Shown piece by piece: positions 42,071-55,044 of a stretch of 64,000 bases of DNA (positions within the stretch are counted from its first letter, which is position 1; every line of letters begins with the position of its first letter). The notes beneath the pieces are model-generated. The model saw only the letters and a list, made by a program, of their open reading frames with translations. It was not told the origin of the DNA and searched no databases. A program made the position numbers and the translations under genes. The DNA comes from Myrica gale (Eukaryota > Streptophyta > Magnoliopsida > Fagales > Myricaceae), in contig OZ005617.1 in assembly GCA_963930655.1 (NCBI GenBank), positions 2,048,501 through 2,112,500 on the forward strand. Reading direction: 5' to 3'.

Positions 42071-44366
42071 TCATTTTTTGACACGTGTACAAAAGCTGAG
42101 ATCAGAAAGCTGAATGCTACTAGATAATGGATAAAGATTAAAAATCATATATCCTTCCACGTAGACCACCAGCAAACTTTAACGGATTAATGATATTGTC
42201 TCTGTAATGTCTATCCAATACGCCTAAACTTAGAAAGCTTCTTGAGAACTACTCCTCCAACCCACCAACCACAAAAGAAACACATTATTTTATTTATATT
42301 AAACTCAGAACTTTCTTAGCAGGACCCACCACCCACTTGCATTCCTTACGGCTTACTGCCGCCATCATTGAATCCCTCGAGATTTTGAGTTTCTTTCTAT
42401 GTGTCGACACGTGTGCTAAGCTAAGTAACCAAATTGACAACACTTTGATAATCATAATGAAGAACCATACCTAATGGTGCTAGTTTAATGTGCTTTAGTA
42501 CTGCAATATTAATTCTCTAATCAATCTCTAGGTTATAGCCACAATAATCATGATTTGTGTATGACTCGATAACATTAGGCTTCATTCTTAAATCATATCA
42601 GTTTTGAAGCTACCTTTTCATACCAACCCACGAGATTTTCCTACCCAGCAAACATATATTAGTATAGGAGAATCAGCTAGGTAGTTTTAGTCTTTGGTGC
42701 CCATTGGACCTCCCTAGGGTCCTACTCCACCAAATACATGATACCAAACGCCAAACTTGTCAATTCAACAAGTCTAGGAAGTAGGAGCTATATATATAAT
42801 ACTTCCAAAAGTTATATATATATATATATACACAAGAATAAAGATCTATATAGGGTAATATTGGACATTAGGTTGTGGATCTCATATATAGTATGACTTT
42901 TCCCATCGAGAGGAAAAGTAAAACCTCTCTCCATAAATTATATGCTAGTAATAATATTATCTCTCATATAATAAGGTTGAATTGGGTATGGACATAAGGA
43001 AAATTAGATGCATGCTTTGAGTGAAGACGAAGATTCATCCCTTAGCCAATCAATTGACTCACTTTTCTCCACTTTGTTCGTTTCTTTTATTCTTTTTGTT
43101 TAGTACTAAAAAGGGGACGAATTTCTAAATGGAAATTTATTAGTGTTTTCCTTTGCACTTTTTGCCTCTATTTTCAAGGGGGTTAAGTTTCATTAATCAT
43201 ATTGAATTATAGATCAGATGAGACGTTTAGTTTAATAATGATTTTATAAATCATTCCATGAGTTAAACCACTCAACATGTCAAGATTATGATCAAACAAT
43301 CAGATTTCTCTCTATTAATATTTCTTAGGGACTATGATATAATGCCTCTCGAGTCGAGGTGAGTGAAATAACTAACAATGGTGCGTGACTTCCAAATAGG
43401 AGGAGATATTTGGTTTCAATTTTTATAGCAATAAAAATACAACGAGTTAACTGATATATGTGATAAGAGGTTGCTACATGATATGATTCCGAGATTTATT
43501 TATTGTGGCATTAAATTTTTTAAGAAATTTGTCATTCAAATTTAGAAAACCAAAATTGAGGTTACATTGCATTGCATTGCACCAATCTTTCTGTATTATG
43601 GACTTACACCCATAATTCATTCTTCGTTTAAGAGGCTGTTCGGTGATGGTGTTTTTGAGAATTTTTTGTGTTTTAAAAATTTTTAGGTAATATTAACTTT
43701 ATTGATATACGTGCTGTAGTTATTTTTAGGTGAGATTAAAAAACATGTTCGGTTTGTATATTCTCAAGATTCAAAAAATCCTGAAAATATTAAATTACCG
43801 AACAAACCCTAAATATTATACTGTTGGGTTTCTTACCAAAATCACCTCTGTTCTGCTGCTATGCTTTTTATCTAAAGCACCCTCACGCTAAAAGATGCTT
43901 GTTTTTCTTCGCATAGCGACATAGTTTTATAACTTTAAAGCTCTCTGATACTTCCTTCCAAGACACTAAACTAACCCTTTATTGGAAATCCCAAAATGCA
44001 CCTCATTCCTCACTATCCAAGAACATTTCGGTCGGGTTGTTCCAGTAACTGTCCTGCTCGACCCGATTCAGGCCCTTTCTAACCATTGGAGTTAGAGATT
44101 TTTGACCCAAAAGAGCTATCTTGTCCACTACGAACACGTGCTGATATCGGGTTTAGAAGACCGTTCGACACAAGTCAGGTTGGATGGGTCCGTGGAAATC
44201 TAACAGTCGGATCTTGATCCTAATGCTTCGTAGTTCCCAAGGAGCTGGCAATGCGGACTGTTTGGGGAATCCAAATTTTTGAAAATAAATCCGGTCAACC
44301 GTCTTCCTATAACACAGTCACCTCCGTAGCTTCCTCGTCAGTTAACACCAAACGTACAAAAAGACG
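42071..44366. other. AT-rich intergenic region
   Basis: (TA)n stretches lie near 42792 and 42812-42832. One MITE is present (43632-43811). The last ~300 bases should be the SGP-like promoter. No gene was found. Confidence 0.45.
43632..43811. mobile_element. MITE with AGG(C/G)T...GTTCGGT termini
   Basis: Left end aggctgttcggtgatgg and right end attaccgaacaaaccct form imperfect inverted repeats around AT-rich DNA with 'gaattttttg'/'caaaaaatc' pairing. It is non-coding. Confidence 0.55.
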
Positions 44367-44423
44367 ATGAGAAAACATATTGAAGCTGCCTGCTTCTCTC
44401 TGGATGGCCAAGTTTATTCATGA
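44367..44423 (+). promoter_or_regulatory. Upstream ORF of the SGP-like gene
   Basis: The 18-codon ORF begins ATG AGA AAA and ends TGA at 44421-44423. It overlaps the 44404 start in another frame but ends 13 bases before the 44437 ATG. It could reduce initiation or favour the downstream start. Confidence 0.45.
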
Positions 44424-46253
44424 AGCCGCTAGAAACATGTCACAACTTTGCCGGAAAGTGGTTCGCATCGATGTCAGGTGGAGCATATTCAGTAGGGCCT
44501 CGATTATCCGACGGTTTTTCCGATTCATCTGGGACAGGATTCTTGTCTGTTCCATGGGAAAGACAGCCCGGTACCGGCGGCTTTCTCGCCGGGGCTCGTT
44601 TCCTCTGCCGGAGGGAATAGAAGCAGGGTTGGGATTGGATGAATCCTTGGAGACTTGTAGTGGGTACGACTCGGATTCGGATTTGGTGACCTTAAAGATC
44701 AGTCTCTTGGGCGATTGCCAGATTGGAAAAACAAGCTTTCTGGTAAGCCGAATCAGTACTTATAGATAGATTTCACGGGATTTTAACCATATGACTCTTC
44801 TTTTTCTTGTTTTGGGTAGTCGATTAGATGAAAAGAATCCGATCAACTTTTTCTTTAGTATTCTTATTCTTATTTTCGCTTGAAGATTAAATATGTAGGG
44901 GATGAACAGGAAAAGACAAGCCTGCAGATGTCAGGATTAAATTTGATGGATAAGACTTTATCAGTTCACGGTGCTCGGATTTCCTTTAACATATGGGACG
45001 TGGGAGGTAGTTTATCAATCCTCTGCGATTGTGTTCTTCGTTGATTAAAGAGTGTTCAATTGATTTTCTTTTGGTGCTTAGAAAAAAAAATTCCTTTGGT
45101 CTTACTGAATGCATAAAGAAATTATCGTTAACATTCTTTTCAAATATATATTGGATGTAGGTGACCAGAGATCACTGGACCATGTCCCAATTGCTTGTAA
45201 AGATGCAGTAGCAATTTTGTTTATGTTCGATCTTACTAGTCGCAGTACACTAAACAGGTGTGGGCATAATTCTCTGTTCTTTTGGAATTGAAAGGCAAAT
45301 CTAAGTAGGTGAATTTATGGTGATAGAAACTTGTTTGTTCTTCTGCATTTGCAGTGTTATCGGATGGTATAGCCAAGCAAGAAAGTGGAATCAGGTACTA
45401 ATTTGTTAGTGTAATTAATTCTGGATAAGCTGTCAATGTCTTGTTGATGCGCCTGCCTTTTGCACATGAAAAAAGGATTTGTGGACTGTAAAGAGTACAG
45501 TGCTCCCATTAATGGTGATAGGGCATCAAAATCTGTTTTATGCCAATAATTGACATATCAAAAAAAAAAAGTACCTGATTAAAGGAAGAGATAAGTACAG
45601 CAATAAGTTTCTTTCATCATGTAAATGGGTGTGATGCTTGATCTGCAAAATGAGTGGTTACGATTTCTTCAGTTCTTTTTTGGAGTGCGTGGAGCCCCAA
45701 TAGTTCATGTTTAATCACTCTGGTATGAAGGGATGATCCTGCATCTGATTTTTTCTGTTTCTCTTCATGTTTGTTTGTAGACGGCGATTCCTGTACTAAT
45801 AGGAACCAAATTTGATGACTTTGTTAGACTTCCCCCAGATTTGCAATGGACAATCGTGACTCAGGTAATTAATGTAAAGGAAAATTTTCAAGACTTGAAG
45901 AAGTCTTCCTTAAACCCCTCTTTTCTCTCTCCGCCTTAGAGATAAGCACAGGGGGGCCACATGTTTGATTAAAGTTGGACTGGAATCTAAAGAAAACTTT
46001 TGATAAAGGACTTTTGTTAAAGATTATATACCTTCCTTTCATTTGCCTTACCCGCTTAACAAGTTTTTGACTTTTTGTATACATACAGGCCAGAGCATAT
46101 GCAAGGGTTATGAAGGCAACCCTTTTCTTCTCAAGTGCATCTCACAACATAAACGTGAACAAGATTTTCAAATTTATCATGGCCAAACTCTTTAACTTGC
46201 CATGGACAGTAGAGCGGAATTTGACTGCCGGAGAGCCGATCATCGACTTTTAA
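44404..46253 (+). CDS. Septum-promoting GTP-binding protein 1-like small GTPase (SGP family), 281 aa
   Basis: Six exons are 44404-44742, 44886-45006, 45161-45257, 45355-45394, 45781-45864 and 46089-46253 (846 nt, phases consistent). An Arg-rich, partly hydrophobic N-terminal extension precedes a Ras-like domain. The P-loop GDCQIGKTSF lies just before the first junction, then IKYVGDEQEKTS (switch region), IWDVGGDQ (G3) and GTKFDDF (G4). The family is the plant SGP group, related to yeast Spg1/Tem1, which act in MAP4K-linked signalling and septation. The ATG at 44404 gives the longest product. A second in-frame ATG at 44437 (MSQLCRKVV...) resembles the start I remember for relatives and would give 270 aa. 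A short upstream ORF (44367-44423) overlaps the first start. Confidence 0.88.
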
Positions 46254-47197
46254 GTTGTATTTTGCATTGATCCATATGTACAAAGCTGAAATGTACAATA
46301 AAATTGTCTAAATCCCAGCAGATTGATCTGAAGGGCTTTAACATCGAGTCTTAGATTCAAGTTCTTTTGTAATTTCTAGTTACTAGTTTAACACTTAGGA
46401 GGGAGAGTGTTGATAGGTTGTTGCCACAGTAATGGCCCGAGATAGTCATGACTGTGTGTCTGAGGAAAAGTAATGTGAAATGGTCCTAGCAGTGCAGCTT
46501 TACAAGCAAAGAGATACAAATGATCAGAGAATTGATCTCTTTCGGTTTCTTTTACCTCGGTCGGCCAGTTTTAATAGCAGAAAAACAAGCAGGACACATT
46601 TGGTACAAATTTGGTATAAACAAAATCCGAGCGTCATACTTAGGGATAGAAATCCCCTCCAAATTGCTGCCCGAATGATCCGATTCGGTAATAGATAGAT
46701 TATATATGTTGTGTCTATTTTTCTCTTAATTCCGACAACAACTTAGAGAGAATCTTGATCTCATAAACTGCTGAAACCTCTTTACAGCCCCATTAATACG
46801 TGCAAGATTCATAAGTAGTATTATCTGTTTGCCATTTGGAAAATTAATTGCTTAATCCTCTCGCTTTCTCCTGGTATTTAGATATGGGCTGACCAGTACT
46901 TTGGATCAGTGACTCTCTCTGTCCCTAAGAATTCGCCTACTCTGCAACTAATCATTGTATTGTATCCCATTTCCTTCGGCTGTAATTGGAACACAACAAT
47001 GTTTTAAGTATTGAATGCCTACAGAAAATGCACCCATAAATATACTAACAGAGCTGGGGATATGCTAAGAAATGTTGTTAATACTTCATAAAGTTTGTGA
47101 GGAAATGAAACAGTAATCCCTATCTTTGTGTTCCCTCACAAGCAATACAAGAACCAAGAAATCCAGAAATCCACCATTCACTTCAGTCTAGTTTAAC
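46254..47197. other. Convergent intergenic region: SGP-like and F-box 3' ends
   Basis: It should contain the two 3' UTRs. An 'aataaaa' polyadenylation-like signal lies near 46297-46303. The ORF at 46480-46698 is unsupported. Confidence 0.45.
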
Positions 47198-50100
47198 TTA
47201 ATATACTGAAATCTGTGCAGATGAGGAGGCCTTTCGGAAGCTCTGCAACCCTTGAGCTCTTTGACGGTAGACTTCCACAAGTTCACTATTAACTCCATCT
47301 TCCTTTGAAACTGTGATGTTTAGCTGTTGCAAGACGACCCCATAGAACAACAGAAAGCACAGAAATGTAACTTCATGCCTCGTCCCCTTAAAGCCTTCTA
47401 TTTCCACCACCTTAAGAGTCCTGCTTAGGCACTTGAATTTTGGGCATTTCATCCAAAACTCATCAGGCTTGAACGTGAAAGGAGGCGTGTAATCCTAAAA
47501 GAAACCAAATAGAAGAAAATTCTTGTACGTAAGAATTAACTTCAAGGGAAACAAAGAAAAGAGATTTAGTTATACAAATTCTTATCGTCACTTACCTCAA
47601 AAATTCTTCCAGGGCCTATTTGAATTGTGAGAGTCTCCAAATAAGGACAACTGTTCAAGAAGAAACTAATTCCGTAGAATTCATGCTCATGCATAGCAGC
47701 CTTCAATATCAAGTGATTTAAGTTCAGGGGAAAACTCATACGCAATGGTTCTTCTCCATGTGGTATAACCTAAGACAGTCAAATGGAAGAGAGGCCGTTA
47801 ACTTCAACCTTAAAGTTCCCTTTTACCTTTTACCTTCTGCTTTCTGTTTCTTTTGAGAGGTGGCCGTGGGACTGAGAATTCATTAAAGCTGGTTGATAGT
47901 CTCAACGCAAGAAAAAAAAAAAAACAGACATGTCTTGATCAAAGAAAACTAAAGGTCAAAGAGACAAAACCACCCCTGTTTTCTCTCGAATGCAGTGACA
48001 AGATGAATATAAGATATTTCCATAATGAAGAATCCGGTTAGACCCAAATAACACTTAGAGGGAGGGTGAATATGCGTTTTTTCCGTCTAATTAAAAAATG
48101 TTTATCCTCTTGAACACATAAGCTCAAACTTATTTGATAAGAAATTACAACTCAATCTGAACTTAGTTTGGTACGAAATTATGTCAATACTCAAATACAC
48201 TAACACATCAATTATCGCTAGTAAGTTTAGCACAAATGACGTTATTATCACTCTACTAGGATTATCACCTCATGGGAGACTTGACACACTTACCTGCACT
48301 CACAATTAATTCACCTCTTTGGTGTGAGAAGCATCTCTCATGTCGACTATAGTCTCCCTTGCATATTATTAATCCGGTACATGTGAAATATACATCACTT
48401 GAACTACCTTCAACAGCCATCCATATTCTCCACGAAGTACTTCCAAATGGATCTCTATTGTTTGACAATATTGTCTTCACTAATCTAAGGATCGCAGTAG
48501 TATGCAATTGTGTTGGTAGATTCATTAAGGAAGTATGGGTTAACTTAGTGAATGGACTCTATTGTGGATATTTAGCTAGCACTCTCTACCCCCTCTCAAC
48601 ACACTCATACCAACCAGGCGTCCTACAGAAGTTATCATATGTGATATCTTGGAGTGGGAAAAGAGAAAAGAATGAGAGATGACCAAGTCCACATGGAGAC
48701 CTTACTAAGTTGAAGTGGACTTTATAATGATCCAAGAAGCTTCAAGAGCAATCTTGACTTGTCATTTTGAAGTTAAAGTATAGATGTGGCTAGTGCTTTT
48801 CTTGGATCGTTACAAATGGTATAAGAGTGGTCCTAGTGATCACTAATGTGGACTTGGTGGACCTTGATGATGACGTTAAGAATTTAAGAGAGAAGATTGT
48901 GATGCCCTAAGATTTTATAATGATCCAAAAAGTATCAAGAGCAATGTTGACTGATCATTTTGAAGTCAAAGTACATACGTGACTAGTACTTTTCTTAGAT
49001 CGTTACATCATATGTTAAGGATTGTAGATTTGGCTCTAATGATGTCATATTAGCACTTTAATTACTACAATGAAATATGAGATTTTGCATATATCAAATT
49101 TTTGAGTGGTTAAAATTTTAAGAATAAGGGTTGGTGAAAAGACATAGTTTATGAGAGTTAGTGAAAAAGTTAAGATAGTATATGAGAATTGGTGAAAAAG
49201 TGAAGATAATTTATGAGGGTTGGTATAAAAAGTGAAGATAATTTATGAGAGTTAGTGAAAAAGTAAAGAGAGAGAAATTTTAAAAGAATATTATAATAAA
49301 AAGAAATGATTTGATGAGGAGAGATAAATTTTTGTAATGATGATAAAATTCTGGGGAGCCAAAATTTAACAAGTGAATGCACCGCAAAAGACTGCATATA
49401 TGGATGATTGTTTTAAGTAGGAAAAGGTTAAGTCATTAACTTCATGATATGTACATATACACGGTGAAGTTGTCTCGATCAACATGAGGGGTATACAGAA
49501 GGTAAAGGCCTAAATATTAAAACATCACATGCGTTCACTTGCTATATATAGCAAGTGAACGCACCATCATATGTGCATATATAGACAAGTACTATACTCG
49601 CAATAGACTGCATATATGGATGATTAATTGTTTGTTTTAAGTGGGAAAAGATTAAGTCATAACCTCATGATATGTGCATATATACAGTACTGGAGTTGTC
49701 TCGATCACCATGAGGTGCATACAGAAGATAAAGGCCTAAATATGAAAACATCACATGCATGCTTGATTGACTTGAGGATCTGATAAAATGAAAACTGAAG
49801 ATCGATAAACCAGCGCAGACTAAAACAAAAGAAAGTTGATACCTGAAGCATGTAACTGGATACGGTCAGAACCTTGATGGGATAAAGCTGTTCTAAGAGC
49901 TTATAAAGAAGAAAACCTGCATCTTCATCAAACTCATCCTCGATACCGAAATCGAGATCTGCCTCTGCCATGCAATTCCGGCTTACCTCCACCTCAAACA
50001 CGCCTACTGCCCCGGAATATTTCAAGAACCGCAAATTGGGTGCTGCTATGCCGTACCAATCGTGGGTAAAACTGCACTTGTCGACCACCAAACTTCTTAG

Positions 50101-50763
50101 CCGCAAATTTGGTCCCTTAATGTCAAGGTGCTCTAAGTCCCAACACTTGCTCAAAGTCAAACTCTCCAGCAGTGGACAATTCACTAACAAAGCGTCAATA
50201 TCAGAGATACTTAATTGTAGCCAACCCAACGATACATGCTTAAGTGCTCCAAGATTGATCAACATAGACTGACGAAATCTGCAACAAAATAACTTCAGAG
50301 ATTCGAGAACTACATGTCCATACACGTTCATTGGCAAATCAAACACCGCTGCATGATTATCAAGATTGTCTTCCCCCCATGTTGGATCAGAAAAATCAAG
50401 GCCTAACACTTTCACATTACGCCTGATGGCAAATGCAATGCAGCGCTCCATATCCTCGCGAAAATCTCGGGGTTTCAGGCATGTGAGTTGAAACTCATCA
50501 ATGTCAGGTTCCTGATAGTTGTCAATCCAGTTGCTTGCAAAATCGATAAAAACCCGTCTCTGGGTTTCCTGGTTTTCATCGGAGTCACCAACTCTTACGA
50601 AGAACCTTTCATTAAACTCTATGTTCTTTGTTGCACGCCATATGTGACGCCAACGCTTGGACAAGACGCTAGTTCTCGCGGCTTGTTTGAAAGGCAAGAA
50701 AGAGATTATGACGAAGAGCATGTTATCTGTCAACTTTGTGAACATATCCAAGTTCCTAGCCAT
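47198..50763 (-). CDS. F-box/LRR (FBD-type) protein, 463 aa
   Basis: Exons 50763-49843, 47769-47596 and 47494-47198 (1392 nt, all phase 0). The F-box is at about residues 9-45 (KLTDNMLFVIISFLPFKQAARTSVLSKRWRHIWR), the part that would bind SKP1 in an SCF ubiquitin ligase. LRR-like segments follow (LPMNVYGHVVLESLKLF, VNCPLLESLTLSKC, LRLRSLVVDKC). Exon 2 has FFLNSCPYLETLTIQIG and exon 3 has CLSRTLKVVEIEGFKGTRHEV, the FBD-like C-terminal part (the typical LKxVxIxGFxG motif). The 2.07-kb first intron is filled with repeats and a MITE. The substrate is unknown. This family expands fast in plants, so one-to-one orthology is unlikely. Confidence 0.88.
48020..49008. repeat. Repetitive DNA in the F-box intron, with a ~95-bp direct repeat
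   Basis: The 48050-48600 part begins with 'acacttagagggagggtgaa', a phrase common in degenerate plant LTR retroelements. A unit from 'tttataatgatccaa' to 'gatcgttaca' occurs at 48722-48812 and 48912-49008 with scattered changes. No ORF is convincing. Confidence 0.5.
49080..49390. mobile_element. MITE with internal ~32-bp tandem repeats
   Basis: The unit 'gaagataatttatgagagttagtgaaaaagt'-like (split here as gaagataatttatg + agttggtgaaaaagt) repeats about four times at 49130-49265. The right end 'aagtgaatgcacc' matches half of the nearby palindrome at 49531. It is AT-rich and non-coding. Confidence 0.5.
49389..49761. repeat. Direct repeat of ~145 bp around a 32-bp perfect palindrome
   Basis: The sequence from 'agactgcatatatggatgat' to 'aaaacatcacatgc' occurs at 49389-49532 and 49602-49760. 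Between them, at 49531-49562, is a perfect 32-bp palindrome centred on 'tata' (arms gcgttcacttgctata). Its arms resemble MITE termini in the window (gtgaacgcacc and similar). Confidence 0.8.
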
Positions 50764-51958
50764 GGAGTAGTCGCGCGCTGTGAGTTTCTTCGAAAACCCA
50801 GGAATTAATTTGCAAGAAGCAGTTTATGGGTTTTTATGTTGGTGGAGCATGAAACGTCGTAAGGATCGGAAATGGTGCGACGCTTGCGTTTGTGATGATT
50901 GAGCTTTGGCGGCCAAACGTTGCCTCTCTTTGATATTCTAGCAAACAACGTCAGGCGTTTTAATTAGCAAATTAGCGGGACGTAGATAAAATAAATGCGA
51001 AGAAGATTTTCTCTTTCTTAATTTCTTAAATAGCTCTATATATTCTCATGCGATTTTTTTTAACAAAACAGGGACATAAGATAACTACGAATTTGATAAG
51101 GTTGTACTAATTAACCTTGTGGCAACCAGAAATCTTGCATTTTTTTTGCAGCTTCTTCCTCTCATTGAAAAGCGAAGATGAAATTAAAAATGGATAAATG
51201 GATGCTAACTGTTACTTTGAGAGGATATATTTTGAAAAAAAAATCCTTTTATTTTATGAATGTTGTACAACCCAAAAGTTTAATTCAAATGTTAACTACA
51301 ACTTTAATTAGGTATCCACCTAACCTCAATATCAGTTTAAAGACAACTATAATAATATGGAAGACAACTCGTAACATCGACGACAGATCGTAATGATTTG
51401 ATATCACATGAAATGTACATATGCATACAAAAAGTTATAATTAATTAGTCATAATGGATTAAAATACAAAACAACTTAATGTACTTAGAATGTCTATATT
51501 TACTACAATTAAAGGCTAAGGACACAAAACCCAAATTATGGTATCTAATTCATAAAATTTCTTCAAACTTAAAAGGGTAAGATCTACTAGCAATTCCCCA
51601 ATACACCAAGAATGAAAGTGAAGGGCTAGAGAATGAGAATGTGATGTATCAAAACTAGTAGTTTTCGGCGCGATGTTTCGAACCCTTATCATCATTTATA
51701 GTTAATGAGTGAAAATGTATATTTCTTCAATGTTATCACTTTCGGCAATACCACACATGTTTTCTAAATTTCTAAATCACAAAATTACTTAGTTCATATC
51801 CTCCCTATGCAAGAGGTGCAAAATGTGGTTTTCTTTAATAAATGCGACTTCAATGCTCGTCTGTGTTACATAATCTTGTTGCAAAAATAAGTCTTCCTGA
51901 GTATCTAATAACCTTGCTTTTGGTCGCCACTGGTGCACCTCTCCCTAAAGCCCATCTA
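50764..51958. other. Upstream region of the F-box gene
   Basis: It includes the promoter on the minus strand. The rest is AT-rich DNA with no supported gene; the ORF at 51178-51393 is A/T-biased and has no motif. Confidence 0.4.
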
Positions 51959-52157
51959 AGGGCATGTTTGAGCCCCAATTAATTGGGCTCAAAATTTTAG
52001 GTTTACTACTAAAAAATTCACCACATAATTTTTTATTATTATAATATTTATTAAAAATTTTCTCTCTTCACTTTTTTACCAACTACCATAACATTTCTTT
52101 ACTTTATAATATTTCCCAAACCCCAATACCCAAAATTTTCACCCTCAAACATACCCT
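51959..52157. mobile_element. Stowaway-like MITE, inverted copy of the 35209 element
   Basis: Termini AGGGCATGTTTGAG and CTCAAACATACCCT flanked by TA on each side (51957-51958, 52158-52159). Its sequence is nearly the exact reverse complement of 35209-35407. Confidence 0.85.
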
Positions 52158-53897
52158 TAGTCTGGACTACTCTTTTCAGTGCGGATAATTTTATATATTT
52201 TTGTCAAATTATTCTATATATATAGTTCATTATAATATGCATAATCTTTATTCATATATAATGATTATATCCCTAATTGATCACCATACCTATATACTAT
52301 ATTAACGTACGCTTAAATTGAGGCAAAATGCAATTTAACTATTTTATATTACTCAATGTATTTTTCTCTAGGCATTAAAATATTTCCAAAGTTATTCCAA
52401 GCCTATATGATTTTTGACAAACGTAGAACAGGATGAGATTTTCAGTTGCAAGTGTTTCTTTATTTTTTCATTTTTTTTAATTTACACTTTTATAGGGAAG
52501 CATACTTACGGTGGTGCAAAACTATTGTTGTTTAATTTGCAATTTGTTTATTTAATGTATCTAATAAGCCCATTTGCTTTAATTAATTAACGTCATTCAT
52601 GGAGTACATCAAAATAAATATTTTAAAGACACTAATTAATTATATCTTGCATGTGGGTAACTACTATTTTTTTTTGCTACAAACCGGTTTTGGTGATTCA
52701 AGATTCCTAGGACTGATCACCGGCACCGCCGCTGGTAGGTGGCGGTGAAACCGCTCTTGCTGAGCAGTTTCACCATTTTTCAATTTTTTTATATATATGA
52801 AAAACGACGTTTCATTTTCTTCTTCTTAACCATAAGTCCCTAACCCTTCTCCCTCTTCGTCATTTCTTCTTCTCTCAGCGAAGTCGCCGCTTCGCCTGTT
52901 CCACAAAGACCACAACAATCTGCAACTCTCTCTCTCTCTCCTTTGCAACTCTCTTGCTCTCTCCTTTGCAACTACCTCGCTCTCTCTCTCTCTCCCTTTC
53001 GTTGCGATTTGATAATATATTATTGATTATTTTGTTGTATTTTTAGAAAAAATTTCTAGTTTCTTGCAATTTGGAATCTGCGATTTAGTTTTGTTTGAAA
53101 TCTGCGATTTGGTTTAATTTGGAATTTGCGATTTGATCTTGGTTGAAATCTTGCTATTTGTGAAGTTTATTTCGATTTTGTGGGATTTTGTGGTATTGTG
53201 CGGTTTGTTTCGATTTTTCGATGATTGTGGCGGTTACAGCTTATCGCCACCGTTAGGTGACGGTTGTTCCCTTACCGTGGCGGGGACGGTTCACGTTTTT
53301 GGAGAACCGCCCATATAGCAGTGACAGTGCCGGTGGAGGTCATAATCGCCATCGGCACCAGTTATGCATAGCGCTAAAGATTCCCTTGATGTCTATTGTG
53401 GCGACGGGCGTTTTGTCCTAATTAAACTGAGCGCTTTGTTGTAAACGCTTTTGGAAAAGATTCTGCTCAATTTCGATGTTTGGAAGTACTTTGTTAAGAC
53501 GACTACTGTCGACACGATATCTTGGTAATTGCAGGATTTGATCGTAGTCGTTTGTAGACTGTTGACCCTTATCGTAGATGGTCAGGATCTATCAGGCCAA
53601 GTCCCGATGGTTGCAGTTTTGCTCTCGTGCCGTTGTGCTTATTTCGTTGCTTTTGAAATTGCTTGTCAAGATTTTTGTTTACATGTGGATTTTCTTATAG
53701 TTGAAGAAGTTTTCTAATTTTATTAATTTAAAAATTTTATTAGTTTAAATTTTATTAATATGGACTCCATGGATAAAAATATATATATATTAAGTGCGTA
53801 AAAATTCAAAAAATAGTTAAATATAAATTACAGTAATTGAGAATCGCTACGGCTAAAGACTAATTACCGCACTTAACAGTTAAAGGTGACCGATATT
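52158..53897. other. Intergenic DNA with CT microsatellites and a GC-rich inverted motif
   Basis: AT-rich DNA extends to 52680. Then come a stretch with inverted 'gcggtgaaaccgc' phrases (52741-52775), CT-rich microsatellites (52927-52998), and an imperfect tandem repeat of 'ttgaaatctgcgatttggtt' type units (about 53065-53155). A 'ggcggt/accgcc'-rich piece lies at 53228-53375. The start and end share 'caccggcaccgcc'/'gccggtggaggt' in inverse form, so a non-autonomous element of about 700 bp is possible. Confidence 0.4.
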
Positions 53898-54070
53898 TAG
53901 GTGGCGTTTGTTTACCGAAAATTTAAGTAATATTTTTAAAATTTTGAAAATCTTTTGGATGTTGAAATTTATTAGGATTTGTGAAAAATTTGAAATATAT
54001 GTGTAAAAGTTGAAAATTTTAAAATGTGTTTGTTTTGGGTCCAAAATTTTGGGCAAACAAATATGTCTTG
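53898..54070. mobile_element. MITE related to the 3027 element
   Basis: Ends ggtggcgtttgttta and gggcaaacaaatatg, with core phrases shared with 3027-3208. No ORF. Confidence 0.5.
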
Positions 54071-54839
54071 GAAACCTATCCATCCATCCTATGACAATGA
54101 CATTTAATGCAATATCTGGGAGGCTACCAGATTTAAAAAGCACTGCTATTATTAAATAATTTTGTCATCCATATTCTTATCCTCCAAATTTTAGACACTC
54201 CAAAAACTTTTTCAAGGTGGTGTTCGTGTTGTAAAAAATTGTAGAATTTTAGAAAAGTTTTGAATATTTATGTTGAATAGTGTTTTATAGGTGTTTGTGT
54301 AAAGTGGAGAGATAAATGATTTGATGTAATTATTTAATAAAAAATATTGGAGTTATGTGAAAAAGTACAGAGAGAGAAAATTTGTTGGAGACTGTGCTAA
54401 ATGTATTGATATTGATATTTGAATTTTTAAGATGTTCGGTTATAATTTTGTGAATGAATTTGAATATTAAAAAAACTGGAAAACGAACGTGTTTATTCCA
54501 GCATGGTAAGTTCCCCTTTGGTATCGAGACCGATCTACTAGAACTCGCGTCAGCACCTCCGAAATTCCCAAAACCCTCCTTCAGTGAAGCCACGAGCACA
54601 TAAAAACAAGCGAGAGCCCAAACCCTATCCGCACCGAGTTCACTCTGACTCAGTTCGTTTGTCCTCGCTCACTGTGTGTGTAAGTTCTTGGACCTCTTTT
54701 CCCCAACGTTTCGCTGTTCGTTTCGATTGGTATTTCATCTGAGAGATTTCTTCGAAACAAACATACCTCAAGGTTTCATTCACAAATGCACAAATATATG
54801 TTTGTGATTCAACTAGGGCCTAATTCAGCTCTATGGCTT

Positions 54840-55044
54840 AGGGTGCGTTTGTGTACCAAAATTTTACCCTCTCTAAAATTTTAACACAATTAAATATTAC
54901 AATATAATCACTCACTCTCTCTCCATCAAATCATTACTATTTACTACAAAAAAATATAAAAAATTACCTCTCTCTTCACTTTTTCACTAAACCCAATACC
55001 TAAAATTTTAACAACACTACAATTTTACAACACAAACACAACCT
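54840..55044. mobile_element. MITE related (inverted) to the 2383 element
   Basis: Begins agggtgcgtttgtgta and ends cacaaacacaacct, flanked by TTA. The core 'cactttttcactaaaccca' is the reverse complement of a core phrase of 2383-2580. It lies in the upstream region of DDL. Confidence 0.6.
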
